DNA of 34,608 nucleotides from an uncultured Collinsella sp. (GCA_902488525.1 CABTWP010000019.1:1-34608); one strand, 5' to 3'; counted from the first letter of the stretch, positions 7,138-15,389 are shown. The notes: generated from the letters alone by a model not told the origin. Program-made: numbers and translations.

Positions 7138-8295
7138 GGTTTCGATGAAGGCGGCGATGCGCGTCTCGATCTGGCCCATGTCGCCGTTGCTGTAGTCGGT
7201 CTCGATCTTCATATACGGAATACCCGCACCCTCGACGGCCTCCTGCATGCGCGCACTCTCCACGTTAAAGGTGTGGCAGGCCTGTAGCACGCTCTCTACC
7301 ACGCCATCGACATGATACTTCTCGCACATGGCCAGCGTGTTTTCCATACGACCGTCGTTGGGCGTCATGACCGAGCAGTTGATATCCAGGTAGCGGTCGG
7401 CGATGGCGCGCAGAATGTCGGGCGCGTCCGGGTCGATCATCATGGCCGCCGTGCGCTCGCCCGAGCAGTCGTCCATGCACACGACCACACCGCCGTTAGA
7501 CTCGATAGTACGGCCTATCTTGTTGATCACGCCGCCCACCGGGCAACCGGTGATCAGAATGCGCTTGGCATCCGCCGCAATCGGGCGCTCGCCCGCGTCG
7601 TAGGCCTCGCGCAGCTTGGAGACCTTTTGCTCCAGCTGCTGCGTATAGGCCTCGATATCAAAGCTGAACGTACCGGCGAACATGGTGCTCATCAGGTCGA
7701 CGCCGCTCATGGCCGCCGGCTGGTTGTCCTGCAGAGCAAACATGTCGAGCTGGGCCGCACGCAAGCGGTTGCGACGACGGACGGCAGCGCGCAGGTCATC
7801 GTCGGTAATCGTGATTCCGTAGAAACCCTCGAGCTCCTCCTTGAGCAGACGGCACTCCTCGTACCAGCCCTCGCGCTCGTAGGCGCGGTCGCGGCCCTGC
7901 GGCAGGTGCAGAATGTGCGTGCGCTTGAGCTCGTTGAGTAGCTCGTACATCTTCTTCTTGCCGTCGCAGGTGGTCTCGCCAATGATCATGTCGCTAAAGT
8001 ACGTAAACGGGCACTTTTGTGAATAGGCAAAACCGTACGTCGACTTGATGAGCGGACACAGATTTGCCGGCAGCACCTTCTCGGCCTCGGGAATCACCTC
8101 GTCGGACGTACCGCACAGCGCCACGCTCGAGGCCCCCGCGGCATCGATAATCTCGAGCGGCGTATAGCTGCACAAAAAGCCGACCAGGCGATTACCCGCC
8201 TGCTTATAATCCTTGACGCGAATAAACGCCGCCTTGCGTTGCTCGTTGAACTCCTCAAACGTGGACGGCAACGGCTGTTCCTCAATATCGGCCAT
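7132..8295 (-). CDS. YjiM-like double-cubane-cluster reductase (2-hydroxyacyl-CoA dehydratase superfamily)
   Basis: A soluble 387-aa protein. It resembles YjiM-type double-cubane proteins along its length, with cysteines at all positions expected for that group: GFLCSYTP, NLCPLIKS, QKCPFTYFSD, ETTCDGKKK, ITGCPVGG, DDCSG and LQACHTF. The family carries an [8Fe-9S] double cubane and performs ATP-driven low-potential reductions with a BadF-type activase, here encoded next (6212-6976). I use the ATG at 8295, with AGGGGA 7 nt upstream, rather than upstream in-frame starts. The natural substrate of YjiM-like proteins is unknown. Here the gene sits between an importer and selenium genes. Confidence 0.88.
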   Translation of the reverse strand: MADIEEQPLPSTFEEFNEQRKAAFIRVKDYKQAGNRLVGFLCSYTPLEIIDAAGASSVALCGTSDEVIPEAEKVLPANLCPLIKSTYGFAYSQKCPFTYFSDMIIGETTCDGKKKMYELLNELKRTHILHLPQGRDRAYEREGWYEECRLLKEELEGFYGITITDDDLRAAVRRRNRLRAAQLDMFALQDNQPAAMSGVDLMSTMFAGTFSFDIEAYTQQLEQKVSKLREAYDAGERPIAADAKRILITGCPVGGVINKIGRTIESNGGVVVCMDDCSGERTAAMMIDPDAPDILRAIADRYLDINCSVMTPNDGRMENTLAMCEKYHVDGVVESVLQACHTFNVESARMQEAVEGAGIPYMKIETDYSNGDMGQIETRIAAFIETL

Positions 8296-8371
8296 AGTAG
8301 TTCCCCTCTCTTGCACCGATATACCGACAATTAAACAACGAACCCACGCCATACCCAAAAGGAAGCATCCT

Positions 8372-9157
8372 CTAGGGAATGGCGTCGATAAGCTCCTGCG
8401 TATACGGATCGCTCGGGTGCGCGATCACGTCCTCGGCCGCGCCTTCCTCGACAAGACGACCGTGGTAGAGCACGCCAATCCGGTCGGACATATGCCGAAC
8501 CACACGCATATCATGCGTGATAAACAGCAGCGCCACGCCCGTCGTGCGCTGCAGGTCGCGAAGCAAGTTGAGCACTTGGGCCTGAACGGACACGTCAAGC
8601 GCCGAGACCGGCTCGTCGCATACCACAAGGCGCGGCTCGCAAATAAGCGCCCGTGCCAGATTGAGTCGCTGACGCTGTCCCCCCGAAAGGTCATGCGGAT
8701 AGCGGTCATAATGCTCTGCCAGAAGACCGACCGAGGCCAGGGCCGAGAGCGCGCGCTCATGACGCTCATCCGCATCGCGCACGCCGGCGATAATCAGCGG
8801 CTCCTCCAAAATGCGGCCGACACGGTTGCGCGGGTCAAAAGCCGTAGAGCTATCCTGGAATACCAGCTGGATCTCGCGGCGAAACGGCTTGCGTTCGCGC
8901 TCCGACATCGTGGCGAGGTCGTGCCCACGATAGACAATCGAGCCGGAATCCGCACGCTCGAGACCACAGATCAGGCGTCCAGTCGTCGACTTGCCCGATC
9001 CGGATTCGCCAACCAGGCCATAGACCTCGCCCGGCGCGATCTCAAACGACAGACCGTCCACGGCGGTAAAGGCCTGACGCTTAAAACCTGAGCCTGGCAT
9101 GGGATACGTTTTAGTCAGATGTGAGACCCTAAGCAGGGCTTCGCTATCTACAGCCAT
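8372..9157 (-). CDS. ABC transporter ATPase, DppF/OppF type
   Basis: A 261-aa nucleotide-binding subunit of a peptide/nickel-class (PepT) importer. It has Walker A GESGSGKST, the Q-loop region VFQDSSTAFDPRNRVG, the ABC signature LSGGQRQR and Walker B LVVCDEPVSALD. The DPRN-type region after the Q-loop is typical of the DppF branch. The ATG at 9157 follows AGGGGAG by 4 nt and overlaps the preceding ATPase gene by 14 nt, implying coupled synthesis of the ATPase pair. It is shorter than many DppF proteins because the C-terminal extension is minimal. Confidence 0.9.
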   Translation of the reverse strand: MAVDSEALLRVSHLTKTYPMPGSGFKRQAFTAVDGLSFEIAPGEVYGLVGESGSGKSTTGRLICGLERADSGSIVYRGHDLATMSERERKPFRREIQLVFQDSSTAFDPRNRVGRILEEPLIIAGVRDADERHERALSALASVGLLAEHYDRYPHDLSGGQRQRLNLARALICEPRLVVCDEPVSALDVSVQAQVLNLLRDLQRTTGVALLFITHDMRVVRHMSDRIGVLYHGRLVEEGAAEDVIAHPSDPYTQELIDAIP

Positions 9158-10142
9158 GGCACTCCCCTTTCTCGACAAGCCAGCATTTAGACCGGTCGCA
9201 CGCATTCACGGCAAACAGCGGAGGCTCCTGCGCGCGGCAACGATCGTCCGCCCGGGCGCAACGAGGCGCAAAGCGACATCCACAGGGTATTGCCGTAAGC
9301 GGCGGCACTGTGCCCGGAATATCCGCCAGCGTGTCAACTCGCTCGCCTTCGAGCGGCGGAATGCTCGCGATGAGCCCCTGGGCATACGGGTGGCTCGGGC
9401 GCTCCATAAGGCCGCAGGCGTCGATCTCTTCTACGATTTGGCCCAGATACATGACGTGCACGCGCGAGCAGATGCTCGTGACGACACCCAAATCATGGCT
9501 GATAAAAAGCACCGCCATGCCCTCGGAACTGTTGAGGTCGCGCAGGAGATCCAAAATCTGTTTTTGAGTCGTCGTGTCGAGTGCCGTGGTGGGCTCATCG
9601 GCAATCAGCAGTCGCGGATGACCGGCAAGCGCCATGGCAATCATCACGCGCTGGCGCATACCGCCGCTAAAATCGCTCGGATACATGTCGAAGCGGGCTG
9701 CGGCATCTCGAATTCCCACACGCTCCAACAGCGATAGAGCCTCGTTGCGGGCTTCGCGTCGGCTCACCTTACGGTGGGCCCGCACGGCCTCGACGACCTG
9801 GGCCCCGACCGTCATGACGGGGTTAAGCGAGCTCAAAGGGTCCTGGAAAATCATGGCGATGTCGCAGCCGCGCACCTCGCGCATGCGCTTGAGCGGACGC
9901 GCCAGCAGATCCTCACCATCAAACACAATCTGGCCCTCATAGGCCATCTTCTGTTCATGCTCCAATAGGCGCATGACACTCTGGGCAAACACCGACTTAC
10001 CGCAGCCGGACTCGCCGACAACACCAACGATCTCGCCGGCATCGATATGCAGGTTGAGTTTGTTGACGGCTTCCAGCGCGTTGCCATCGCGGCCCACAAA
10101 CGAGATGCAGAGGTCGCGCACGTCCAAAAGATGTTCGCTCAT
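9144..10142 (-). CDS. ABC transporter ATPase, DppD/OppD type
   Basis: A 332-aa nucleotide-binding subunit. It has Walker A GESGCGKSV, Q-loop IFQDPLSSLNPVMTVG, signature FSGGMRQR, Walker B LLIADEPTTALD and H-loop FISHDLG. The C-terminal region contains the oligopeptide-type cysteine cluster (CGCRFAPRCARADDRCR) known to bind a [4Fe-4S] cluster in some DppD proteins. A consensus AAGGAGG lies 8 nt before the ATG at 10142, 3 nt after the stop of the second permease gene. It partners the ATPase at 8372-9157. Confidence 0.92.
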   Translation of the reverse strand: MSEHLLDVRDLCISFVGRDGNALEAVNKLNLHIDAGEIVGVVGESGCGKSVFAQSVMRLLEHEQKMAYEGQIVFDGEDLLARPLKRMREVRGCDIAMIFQDPLSSLNPVMTVGAQVVEAVRAHRKVSRREARNEALSLLERVGIRDAAARFDMYPSDFSGGMRQRVMIAMALAGHPRLLIADEPTTALDTTTQKQILDLLRDLNSSEGMAVLFISHDLGVVTSICSRVHVMYLGQIVEEIDACGLMERPSHPYAQGLIASIPPLEGERVDTLADIPGTVPPLTAIPCGCRFAPRCARADDRCRAQEPPLFAVNACDRSKCWLVEKGECHGCR

Positions 10143-10145
10143 GGG

Positions 10146-10976
10146 CTAGTCCTCCTTGGTCTTGGGGTCGAGGGCGTCGCGCAGGCCGTCGCCGGCAAGG
10201 TTCAGCGAAAGCACGCTCGCGATGATGGCGATAGCCGGGAAGAAGATCATCCACGGGGCTTTGCGCATCACGTTCTTGCCCGCCTGCAGAATGTTTCCCC
10301 AGCTGGCGTCGGGTGCCTTGATACCCAGGCCCAGAAACGAGAGGGCGGCCTCCGAGAGCACGGCCTCGGCAAAGACAAAGGTCGCCTGCACCAGGAAGGG
10401 TGCCATAACGTTGGGCACGATATGCAGCCACACGATGCGTGCGGTCGAGGCTCCCTGCACGCGCAGGGCTTCCACAAAGGGCTCCTCCTTGACCACCATC
10501 GCACGCGAGCGCACGATGCGCGCCATGCTGGGCGTATAGACGATGGAGAGCGCGATGATGACGTTCCACACGCTCGCCCCCATCATCGCCATGAGCGCGA
10601 TGGCCAGCAGCACGCCCGGAATGGACATAAGGCCGTCGCAAATGCGCATGAGAATATGATCGAGCCTCTCGTTGTAGCACGCATAGGCGCCGATCACCAA
10701 GCCGAGCACACTCGTCGCGAGCGTGACGGCAATGCCAACACCAAGCGACACGCGCGCGCCCGCGATGACGCGGGCAAGCAGGTCGCGGCCAAAGTCATCG
10801 CAGCCAAAGGGATGCGCGGGCGAAGGTGCCGAAAGACGCAACGCCATCTCCTGCGCATTGGGATTAACCGTCCACACCAGCGGACCGACGAGCGCGATCA
10901 GCGCAATCGCCAGGAAAATGCAGCCGCCGACCAAAAACCCCTTGTTGGCAAGAGCCTTCTTAACGTTTGCCATCAT
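10146..10976 (-). CDS. ABC transporter permease, DppC/OppC type
   Basis: A 276-aa inner-membrane protein. It has an N-terminal helix (GFLVGGCIFLAIALIALVG), then the NPNAQEM...HPFGCDDFGRDLLARVI segment diagnostic of DppC, five further helices and an EAA-type loop (EALRVQGASTARIVWLHIVPN). The ATG at 10976 forms an ATGA overlap with the stop of the first permease gene, with GGGG 6 nt upstream; in-frame codons farther upstream lie inside the neighbouring gene. Confidence 0.92.
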   Translation of the reverse strand: MMANVKKALANKGFLVGGCIFLAIALIALVGPLVWTVNPNAQEMALRLSAPSPAHPFGCDDFGRDLLARVIAGARVSLGVGIAVTLATSVLGLVIGAYACYNERLDHILMRICDGLMSIPGVLLAIALMAMMGASVWNVIIALSIVYTPSMARIVRSRAMVVKEEPFVEALRVQGASTARIVWLHIVPNVMAPFLVQATFVFAEAVLSEAALSFLGLGIKAPDASWGNILQAGKNVMRKAPWMIFFPAIAIIASVLSLNLAGDGLRDALDPKTKED

Positions 10977-11926
10977 GCATCGCCCCATTTGCGAGCGCGC
11001 GGGTCAAAAGCGCCGTAGGCAAGGTCGACGGCCAGATTGATCACCGAATTCAACAAGGCGATGACCAGCAGCACGCCCTGAATCACCGGATAGTCGCGAC
11101 GCTCGATAGAGCTCGTGACCAGCTGGCCCAAACCGGGGATATTAAAAATGGCCTCAGTCACCACGGCACCCGTAATCAGGGCGCCAAAAGAATAGCCGAC
11201 CGAGGTGAGAATCGGCAGCGCTGCGTTGCGCAGGGCGTGGGCTAGCACAACGCGAACCTCGGAGACGCCCTTGGCACGCGCCGTCTTGACGCAGTCGAGC
11301 TGCATGGCCTCGATCACGCTCGAACGGGTCATGCGCATGAGCAGGGCCGCCTGCACGCATCCAAGCGATATGGCCGGCAACGCAAGATAGCGTAAATGGC
11401 TGAACCAGCCCTTCGATAGCGGCGCATAGCCGGCCACCGGGAACACACGCAACGTGACGGCAAACAGCCACATAAGCATGAGCGCCATCAAAAAGCCGGG
11501 TATCGCCACGCCCAAAAGAGCAACGACTCGCAAGACAGCGTCGGTGCGAGACCCATGTTTGAGGGCAGCGACGACGCCGCAGGGCAGTGCAATCAACAGC
11601 GCGATGAGCTGTGCCAGAAGCGCGAGCGATAGCGTGGGGCCAAAGTGCTCGGCGATCGCCTGCGTGACGGGCTGGCGCATAAAATACGAATCGCCCAGGT
11701 CGCCGGTAAGCACGCCGCCCATCCACTCAACGTAGCGCTGCGGCAGCGGCTCGTTGAGTCCCAGGCTATCGTTGACGCGCTCGATCTGGTCGGCCGAAGC
11801 CTCCATGCCGAGCATCGAAGAGGCCGGGTCACCCGGTGTGAGATAGATAATCAAAAACACGACGACCGAGATGATGAGCATCACCGGAACCATCGCGCCT
11901 ATACGTTTGAGCGTGTACTTCAACAT
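10973..11926 (-). CDS. ABC transporter permease, DppB/OppB type
   Basis: A 317-aa inner-membrane protein. MLKYTLKRIGAMVPVMLII and LTPGDPASSMLG are typical of DppB N-termini. The EAA loop (CVKTARAKGVSEVRVVLAHALRN) and the C-terminal GAVVTEAIFNIPGLGQ region are present. The ATG at 11926 has no close Shine-Dalgarno; AGAGGGGA is about 14 nt upstream, so initiation may be relatively weak. A strong hairpin (11961-12004) separates it from the binding-protein gene, which may also lower its output. Confidence 0.93.
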   Translation of the reverse strand: MLKYTLKRIGAMVPVMLIISVVVFLIIYLTPGDPASSMLGMEASADQIERVNDSLGLNEPLPQRYVEWMGGVLTGDLGDSYFMRQPVTQAIAEHFGPTLSLALLAQLIALLIALPCGVVAALKHGSRTDAVLRVVALLGVAIPGFLMALMLMWLFAVTLRVFPVAGYAPLSKGWFSHLRYLALPAISLGCVQAALLMRMTRSSVIEAMQLDCVKTARAKGVSEVRVVLAHALRNAALPILTSVGYSFGALITGAVVTEAIFNIPGLGQLVTSSIERRDYPVIQGVLLVIALLNSVINLAVDLAYGAFDPRARKWGDA

Positions 11927-11960
11927 GCGAGGCGTCTATTTCCCCTCTGAACGTGGACAG

Positions 11961-12004
11961 GGCGTGGCGGCCACAGGGGACCAGGCCCCTCCAGCCGCCA
12001 CGCC
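11961..12004 (-). promoter_or_regulatory. Intercistronic hairpin after the binding-protein gene
   Basis: A perfect 11-bp stem (GGCGTGGCGGC/GCCGCCACGCC) with a further inner pairing GGGG/CCCC lies 10 nt after the binding-protein stop. It has no T-run on either strand. Such hairpins commonly protect the 3' end of binding-protein mRNA or act as partial attenuators, giving more binding protein than permease; which applies here is inferred. Confidence 0.6.
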
Positions 12005-12014
12005 ATCTATTGCA

Positions 12015-13625
12015 TTACTCCGGACGCTTGGCGTTCCAGATGATGGCGCCGTCGAGCACCTCGAAGTCCTCGACGTCTGCCTGGGTGCCCGTGATGGAAG
12101 CGTAGTGGCAAAGCGGCTCGATGACGGCGATCTCGTAGAGGCGCTCCTGAGCCTCGGCCCACTTCTTGGCCGCGGCGTCGGTGTCCTTGGCGGTGCGGGT
12201 CTCGGCCACGAGCTTGAGCGCCTTCTCGTCGGACAAGCCATAGAAAGCCTTGGAGACCGAGAGGGACTGGGCCGGGATGGGCTTGTAGTTGGTGGAGGCC
12301 ACAAAGAGGTCCCACTGCTCGGGCTTGCCGGAGCGGATGTCCATGAAGGTCGCGAACTCGTAGCTGTCGACCTCGGCGGTGAAGCCAGCCTTCTCGAGCT
12401 GCTCCTGCAGCGCGACGGTGGCGTTGTACATATCCTTGTAGTCGGGGGTGGTCAGCAGCTTGACCGTCTCACCGGCATAGGAGGTCTTGGCCAGAGCCTT
12501 CTTGGCGGCCTTGGCGTCGGCCTGGTTAAAGTACTTCTTGCCCGCATCGGTCGCCCACTGAGCGTTCTCGGGGTTGCCAAGGTTGGGATCGATGTTGAAG
12601 AGCTCCTTCTCGCCATAGGCGGCAAGAGCGGCCGCCTCGCAGTCGATAGCCATGAGGGCGCACTTGCGGATCTCCTCGTCGGCGAAAATGCCCTCGTTCA
12701 TGTTGAGGAAGGCGGTCAGAACGCCGGCGTTATGGGTGTAGAGCTTGACGTCGTCGTTGCCGTCGAAGTCGTGGTAGTTCTCGGTGGGGATCTCGCCAGC
12801 GATATCGTACTCGCCGGTCTCAAACCCGCTCACGCGCGTGGAGGCCTCGGTCACGAACTGATAGTAGATGTCCTTGGTGGGCGCGGAGACCTTGCCGGTG
12901 TAGCCCGAAGCCTTGCCGTGGGCGGCGACATAGTCCTCGTAGCGGGTGAGATGGACGTACTGGTCCTGCTTCCACTCCACAAACTTGTAGGCACCGGTAC
13001 CCACGTACTCGGTCACGCCGGTATCGCCCGCGGCCTCGATGACCTCGGAGGGGAAGATGCCCGGATACTGGGAGTGGTTGCCCAGGATGATCAGAAAGTC
13101 GATGGCGGGCTCGGTCAGCGTGCAGGTGACCTCGTGGTCGCCCGAGGCGGCGAAGGTGGCGCCGGGCAGCAGGCTCGCGGCGCGGTCGTTGACGGTAAGC
13201 CAGCGGTTCATCGAGGCCACGACGTCCTCGGAGCCAAACTCCTTGCCGTTGTGGAAGGTGACGCCCTCGCGCAGCTTGATGGTGTAGGTCAGGCCGTCGT
13301 CGGAGACCTCATAGCCCTTGGCCAGCACGGGCTGGGGCTCGTAGTCACTATCGAGGCCAAAGAGCGGCTCGACGACGTTGCAGATGATGTCCATGGTCAC
13401 AAGCGACGACGTGGTGTGCGGATCGAGACCGTCCGGGCTCGCCGGTAACGCGATCTGCAGCTCGTCGCGATACTCCACATCCTGGCCGGAGGCAGCGGCG
13501 CTACCGCTCTCGGCGCCCGAACCGCCGCAGCCGGCGAGGCCGAGGCCCGCCATGGCGCACAGGGCAGCGGAGCCGGTCAGAAAACCGCGACGGGAGACGC
13601 CCGCCTTGAAAAGATCGTTGTTCAT
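12015..13625 (-). CDS. Solute-binding lipoprotein, family 5 (peptide/nickel class)
   Basis: A 536-aa extracytoplasmic binding protein, typical SBP_bac_5 length. The N-terminus has a twin-arginine motif (SRRGFL) and a lipobox (LAGC), indicating Tat export as a lipoprotein, then a Ser/Gly/Ala-rich linker. Family features are LPASPDGLDPHTTSS, the VEPLFGLDSDYEPQPVLAKGY region and YTIKLREGVTFHNGKEF. AAAGGA lies 5 nt before the ATG at 13625. It is the first gene of the five-gene importer, and a 184-nt hairpin-containing gap separates it from the dehydratase-like gene upstream. The ligand cannot be read from sequence: peptides, nickel chelates or glycosides are all known for this family. Confidence 0.92.
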   Translation of the reverse strand: MNNDLFKAGVSRRGFLTGSAALCAMAGLGLAGCGGSGAESGSAAASGQDVEYRDELQIALPASPDGLDPHTTSSLVTMDIICNVVEPLFGLDSDYEPQPVLAKGYEVSDDGLTYTIKLREGVTFHNGKEFGSEDVVASMNRWLTVNDRAASLLPGATFAASGDHEVTCTLTEPAIDFLIILGNHSQYPGIFPSEVIEAAGDTGVTEYVGTGAYKFVEWKQDQYVHLTRYEDYVAAHGKASGYTGKVSAPTKDIYYQFVTEASTRVSGFETGEYDIAGEIPTENYHDFDGNDDVKLYTHNAGVLTAFLNMNEGIFADEEIRKCALMAIDCEAAALAAYGEKELFNIDPNLGNPENAQWATDAGKKYFNQADAKAAKKALAKTSYAGETVKLLTTPDYKDMYNATVALQEQLEKAGFTAEVDSYEFATFMDIRSGKPEQWDLFVASTNYKPIPAQSLSVSKAFYGLSDEKALKLVAETRTAKDTDAAAKKWAEAQERLYEIAVIEPLCHYASITGTQADVEDFEVLDGAIIWNAKRPE

Positions 13626-13809
13626 TGAGTTCCTTTCGTGTCTGAACAAACGGACAGAATCTGCCGAGACGGCGGAAATCCCCGCCCCGGCAGCTATGCG
13701 AAGCCGATCGGCGCCCTGCGGTGCATCCGGACACCGACCGGCACGGCAACAGAGAAATCCCTATCGCGTGGATAGGAACACCCGGCGGCACAGCTTAGCG
13801 CAGGTGCGA
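13626..13809 (-). promoter_or_regulatory. Structured leader upstream of the binding-protein gene
   Basis: This 184-nt gap contains a two-part hairpin at 13661-13693 (CTGCCG/CGGCAG enclosing GGCGG/CCGCC) and a small hairpin at 13760-13776 (CCTATC/GATAGG). Neither is followed by a T-run. I see no match to a riboswitch I know and no convincing promoter, though a second start point for the transporter genes could lie here. Confidence 0.35.
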
Positions 13810-15093
13810 CTAAATCGTCTCGAGGAAGGCCTCGATGCGGGTCTGGAGCTGACCGGCGTCCTCGCCGGCGTAGTCGGTCGTGATGTGCATAAACGGAATA
13901 CCGGCCTCCTCGGCGGCCTTCTCCACGGCAAACGACTCCATCTCGTAGAGCGTGCAGAACTGCAGGGCCACGTCGACGATACCGTCGGCATGCAGGTCCT
14001 TGGACATCTGGACAATGTCCTTCATACGCTGTTCGTTGGGCGTAAAGACAGCGCAGTTGATCTTAAAGTAGCGCTCGGCGATGGCGTCGAGCATCTCGTC
14101 GACCGTCTCGCCGGACTCGTCGACCAGATCCTTGTAGTAGCGCGAGCCCGTGCAGGACTCCTCGCCCACCACGACGCCGCCGGCCTTCTCGATGAGGTTG
14201 AATAGCTTCCAGTTGGGCACGGCCATGGGCGTGCCGGTGTACAGGATGCGCTTGGTCCCCTTGGGCGCCACGTCCTCGCCGGTCTCGACACGCTGCTCGC
14301 ACTCAGCCGCCATATCGTTGATGGCTCCGGTCAGACGCGGCGTGTCGTCCATAAAGGCGGCCTGAACGGTCAGCAGGCTGTCGAGACCGCTGATGGGCGC
14401 CGGGTCGGCAGCGCGCGTGGCAGCGAGGCGCTGCAGGGCGCGACGCTTCTCGTTGACGGCGTGGATGGCAGCCTTCAGGCGCTCAGGCGTAATCGTGACG
14501 CCGCACTCTTCCTCGATCTTGGCGGCAAGCTTTTTAACCTCGGCCTTCCAGGTCACGAGCGTCGACTCGTCGTGCACGTTGGGAATATCCATGACGTACA
14601 TGTTCTTTTGCGTGGCAAAGAACTCGTAGGCCTTCTTCTTGCCATCGCAGGTGTTCTCGCCTACCACCAAGTCACTCGACTCAATGTAGGGGCAGACCTC
14701 GCCCAGCTTAAAGCCGGCAAAGCTCTTGATGAGCGGGCAGGTGTTGCGCGGCAGATGCTCCTCGACCTTGTCGGTCGCCCAGTCGGCACCCGAGCACAGA
14801 CCAACGGGAATGCCGTCACAGGCAAGTACGATCTCCTCGGGCACGTACACACAGAACGAACCGACGATCTTGGTGGCCTCGCCGGCCTCCTTCTTGTCGA
14901 GCATCTCCTTAATACGGCCGCTGTGGATGTTGGTGGCCACAAAGTCCAGGTAGGACGTGGACTTGGGGCGATTGTTCTGCGTCAGGAACATGTCGCCGTA
15001 CATCTGGCCCACGGCGCCCAGCAGCATGTCGTGATCGGCAAGATTCATGCCGAGGGTCTCCCACATCGGATGGAAATCGAATTCTTCAGCCAT
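13810..15093 (-). CDS. Second double-cubane/2-hydroxyacyl-CoA dehydratase-like protein
   Basis: A 427-aa paralogue of the protein at 7132-8295, with about 40 extra N-terminal residues. Shared motifs are GSFCVYVPEEI, NTCPLIKS, EVCPYIESSD, ENTCDGKKK, EESCTG, INCAVFTPNEQR and an FCTLYEME equivalent of the QACHTFNVE block. One cysteine differs: ITGCPVGG in the paralogue is YTGTPMAV here. The two may be separate homodimers served by one activase or the unequal halves of a heterodimer; sequence alone cannot decide. The ATG at 15093 has AGGGGAA upstream with 6-8 nt spacing, very like the leader of its paralogue. It is the first gene of the twelve-gene run. Its ribosome site can pair with an upstream segment (see leader). 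Confidence 0.87.
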   Translation of the reverse strand: MAEEFDFHPMWETLGMNLADHDMLLGAVGQMYGDMFLTQNNRPKSTSYLDFVATNIHSGRIKEMLDKKEAGEATKIVGSFCVYVPEEIVLACDGIPVGLCSGADWATDKVEEHLPRNTCPLIKSFAGFKLGEVCPYIESSDLVVGENTCDGKKKAYEFFATQKNMYVMDIPNVHDESTLVTWKAEVKKLAAKIEEECGVTITPERLKAAIHAVNEKRRALQRLAATRAADPAPISGLDSLLTVQAAFMDDTPRLTGAINDMAAECEQRVETGEDVAPKGTKRILYTGTPMAVPNWKLFNLIEKAGGVVVGEESCTGSRYYKDLVDESGETVDEMLDAIAERYFKINCAVFTPNEQRMKDIVQMSKDLHADGIVDVALQFCTLYEMESFAVEKAAEEAGIPFMHITTDYAGEDAGQLQTRIEAFLETI

Positions 15094-15252
15094 AACGGTT
15101 CCCCTCTCGAACCAAAAATGAATAGCTACGGTATTGCTGCACGGTGGGTGGCGAAAACCCAGCCGCGCCTAAACCCGGAATTTTGGGGAACCTGCTTTGC
15201 GGTCGATTATTTAGTTGTGCGTCGTCTCTCCCGGAGCCGTGAACATACCTGC
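15094..15252 (-). promoter_or_regulatory. 5' leader with potential RBS-sequestering helix
   Basis: The minus-strand leader contains GGTTCCCC (15185-15192), a perfect 8-nt complement of GGGGAACC (15097-15104), the ribosome-binding region of the dehydratase-like gene. It also contains hairpin CGGAGCC/GGCTCCG (15232-15267) overlapping the end of a small upstream ORF. Pairing of the 8-mer would hide the Shine-Dalgarno, so this is a candidate translational switch. I recognise no named riboswitch class here. Confidence 0.45.
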
Positions 15253-15321
15253 TCATATGCGGCTCCGAGCCATATATAGGGCACGCGCGGCAACGCGGCG
15301 AATGTATGTCGTCTGCGGCAT
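15253..15321 (-). CDS. Possible 22-aa leader peptide
   Basis: A short ORF, starting MPQTTYIRRVAARALYMA and ending in RSRI, with a consensus AAAGGAGG 8 nt before its ATG, a better site than most genes in this window. It contains five arginines in 22 residues. It ends inside a 7-bp hairpin and about 160 nt before the dehydratase-like gene, the usual arrangement for attenuation by a leader peptide. No protein family is recognisable. It could be chance, but the strength of the ribosome site argues that it is translated. Confidence 0.4.
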   Translation of the reverse strand: MPQTTYIRRVAARALYMARSRI

Positions 15322-15357
15322 GTGCGCACCCTCCTTTACAAGTTGAGGTCAACTATA

Positions 15358-15389
15358 TCAACGGTCGTCGACCATGCGAACACCGTTGA
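15358..15389. promoter_or_regulatory. Inverted repeat, candidate operator upstream of the twelve-gene run
   Basis: Perfect 8-bp half-sites TCAACGGT and ACCGTTGA are 16 bp apart, and a further GTTGA-GG-TCAAC palindrome lies at 15342-15353. They are 20-70 bp upstream of the leader ORF, where the promoter should be. A TATAGT -10-like hexamer overlaps the left half-site on the minus strand, but I find no good -35. The rest of 15390-15522 is AT-rich near 15420-15450 and otherwise shows nothing I can assign. Confidence 0.4.

Noticed and set aside
11871..13448. 525-aa plus-strand ORF opposite the binding-protein gene
   Set aside because: It mirrors a clear SBP_bac_5 gene, is rich in Gly/Val/Leu/Asp from codon-bias shadowing, and has no ribosome site or family motifs.
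15086..15352. 88-aa cysteine-containing ORF upstream of the dehydratase-like gene
   Set aside because: Its start lacks a ribosome site and it runs into the next gene in another frame; the 22-aa ORF in the same region has a far better site.
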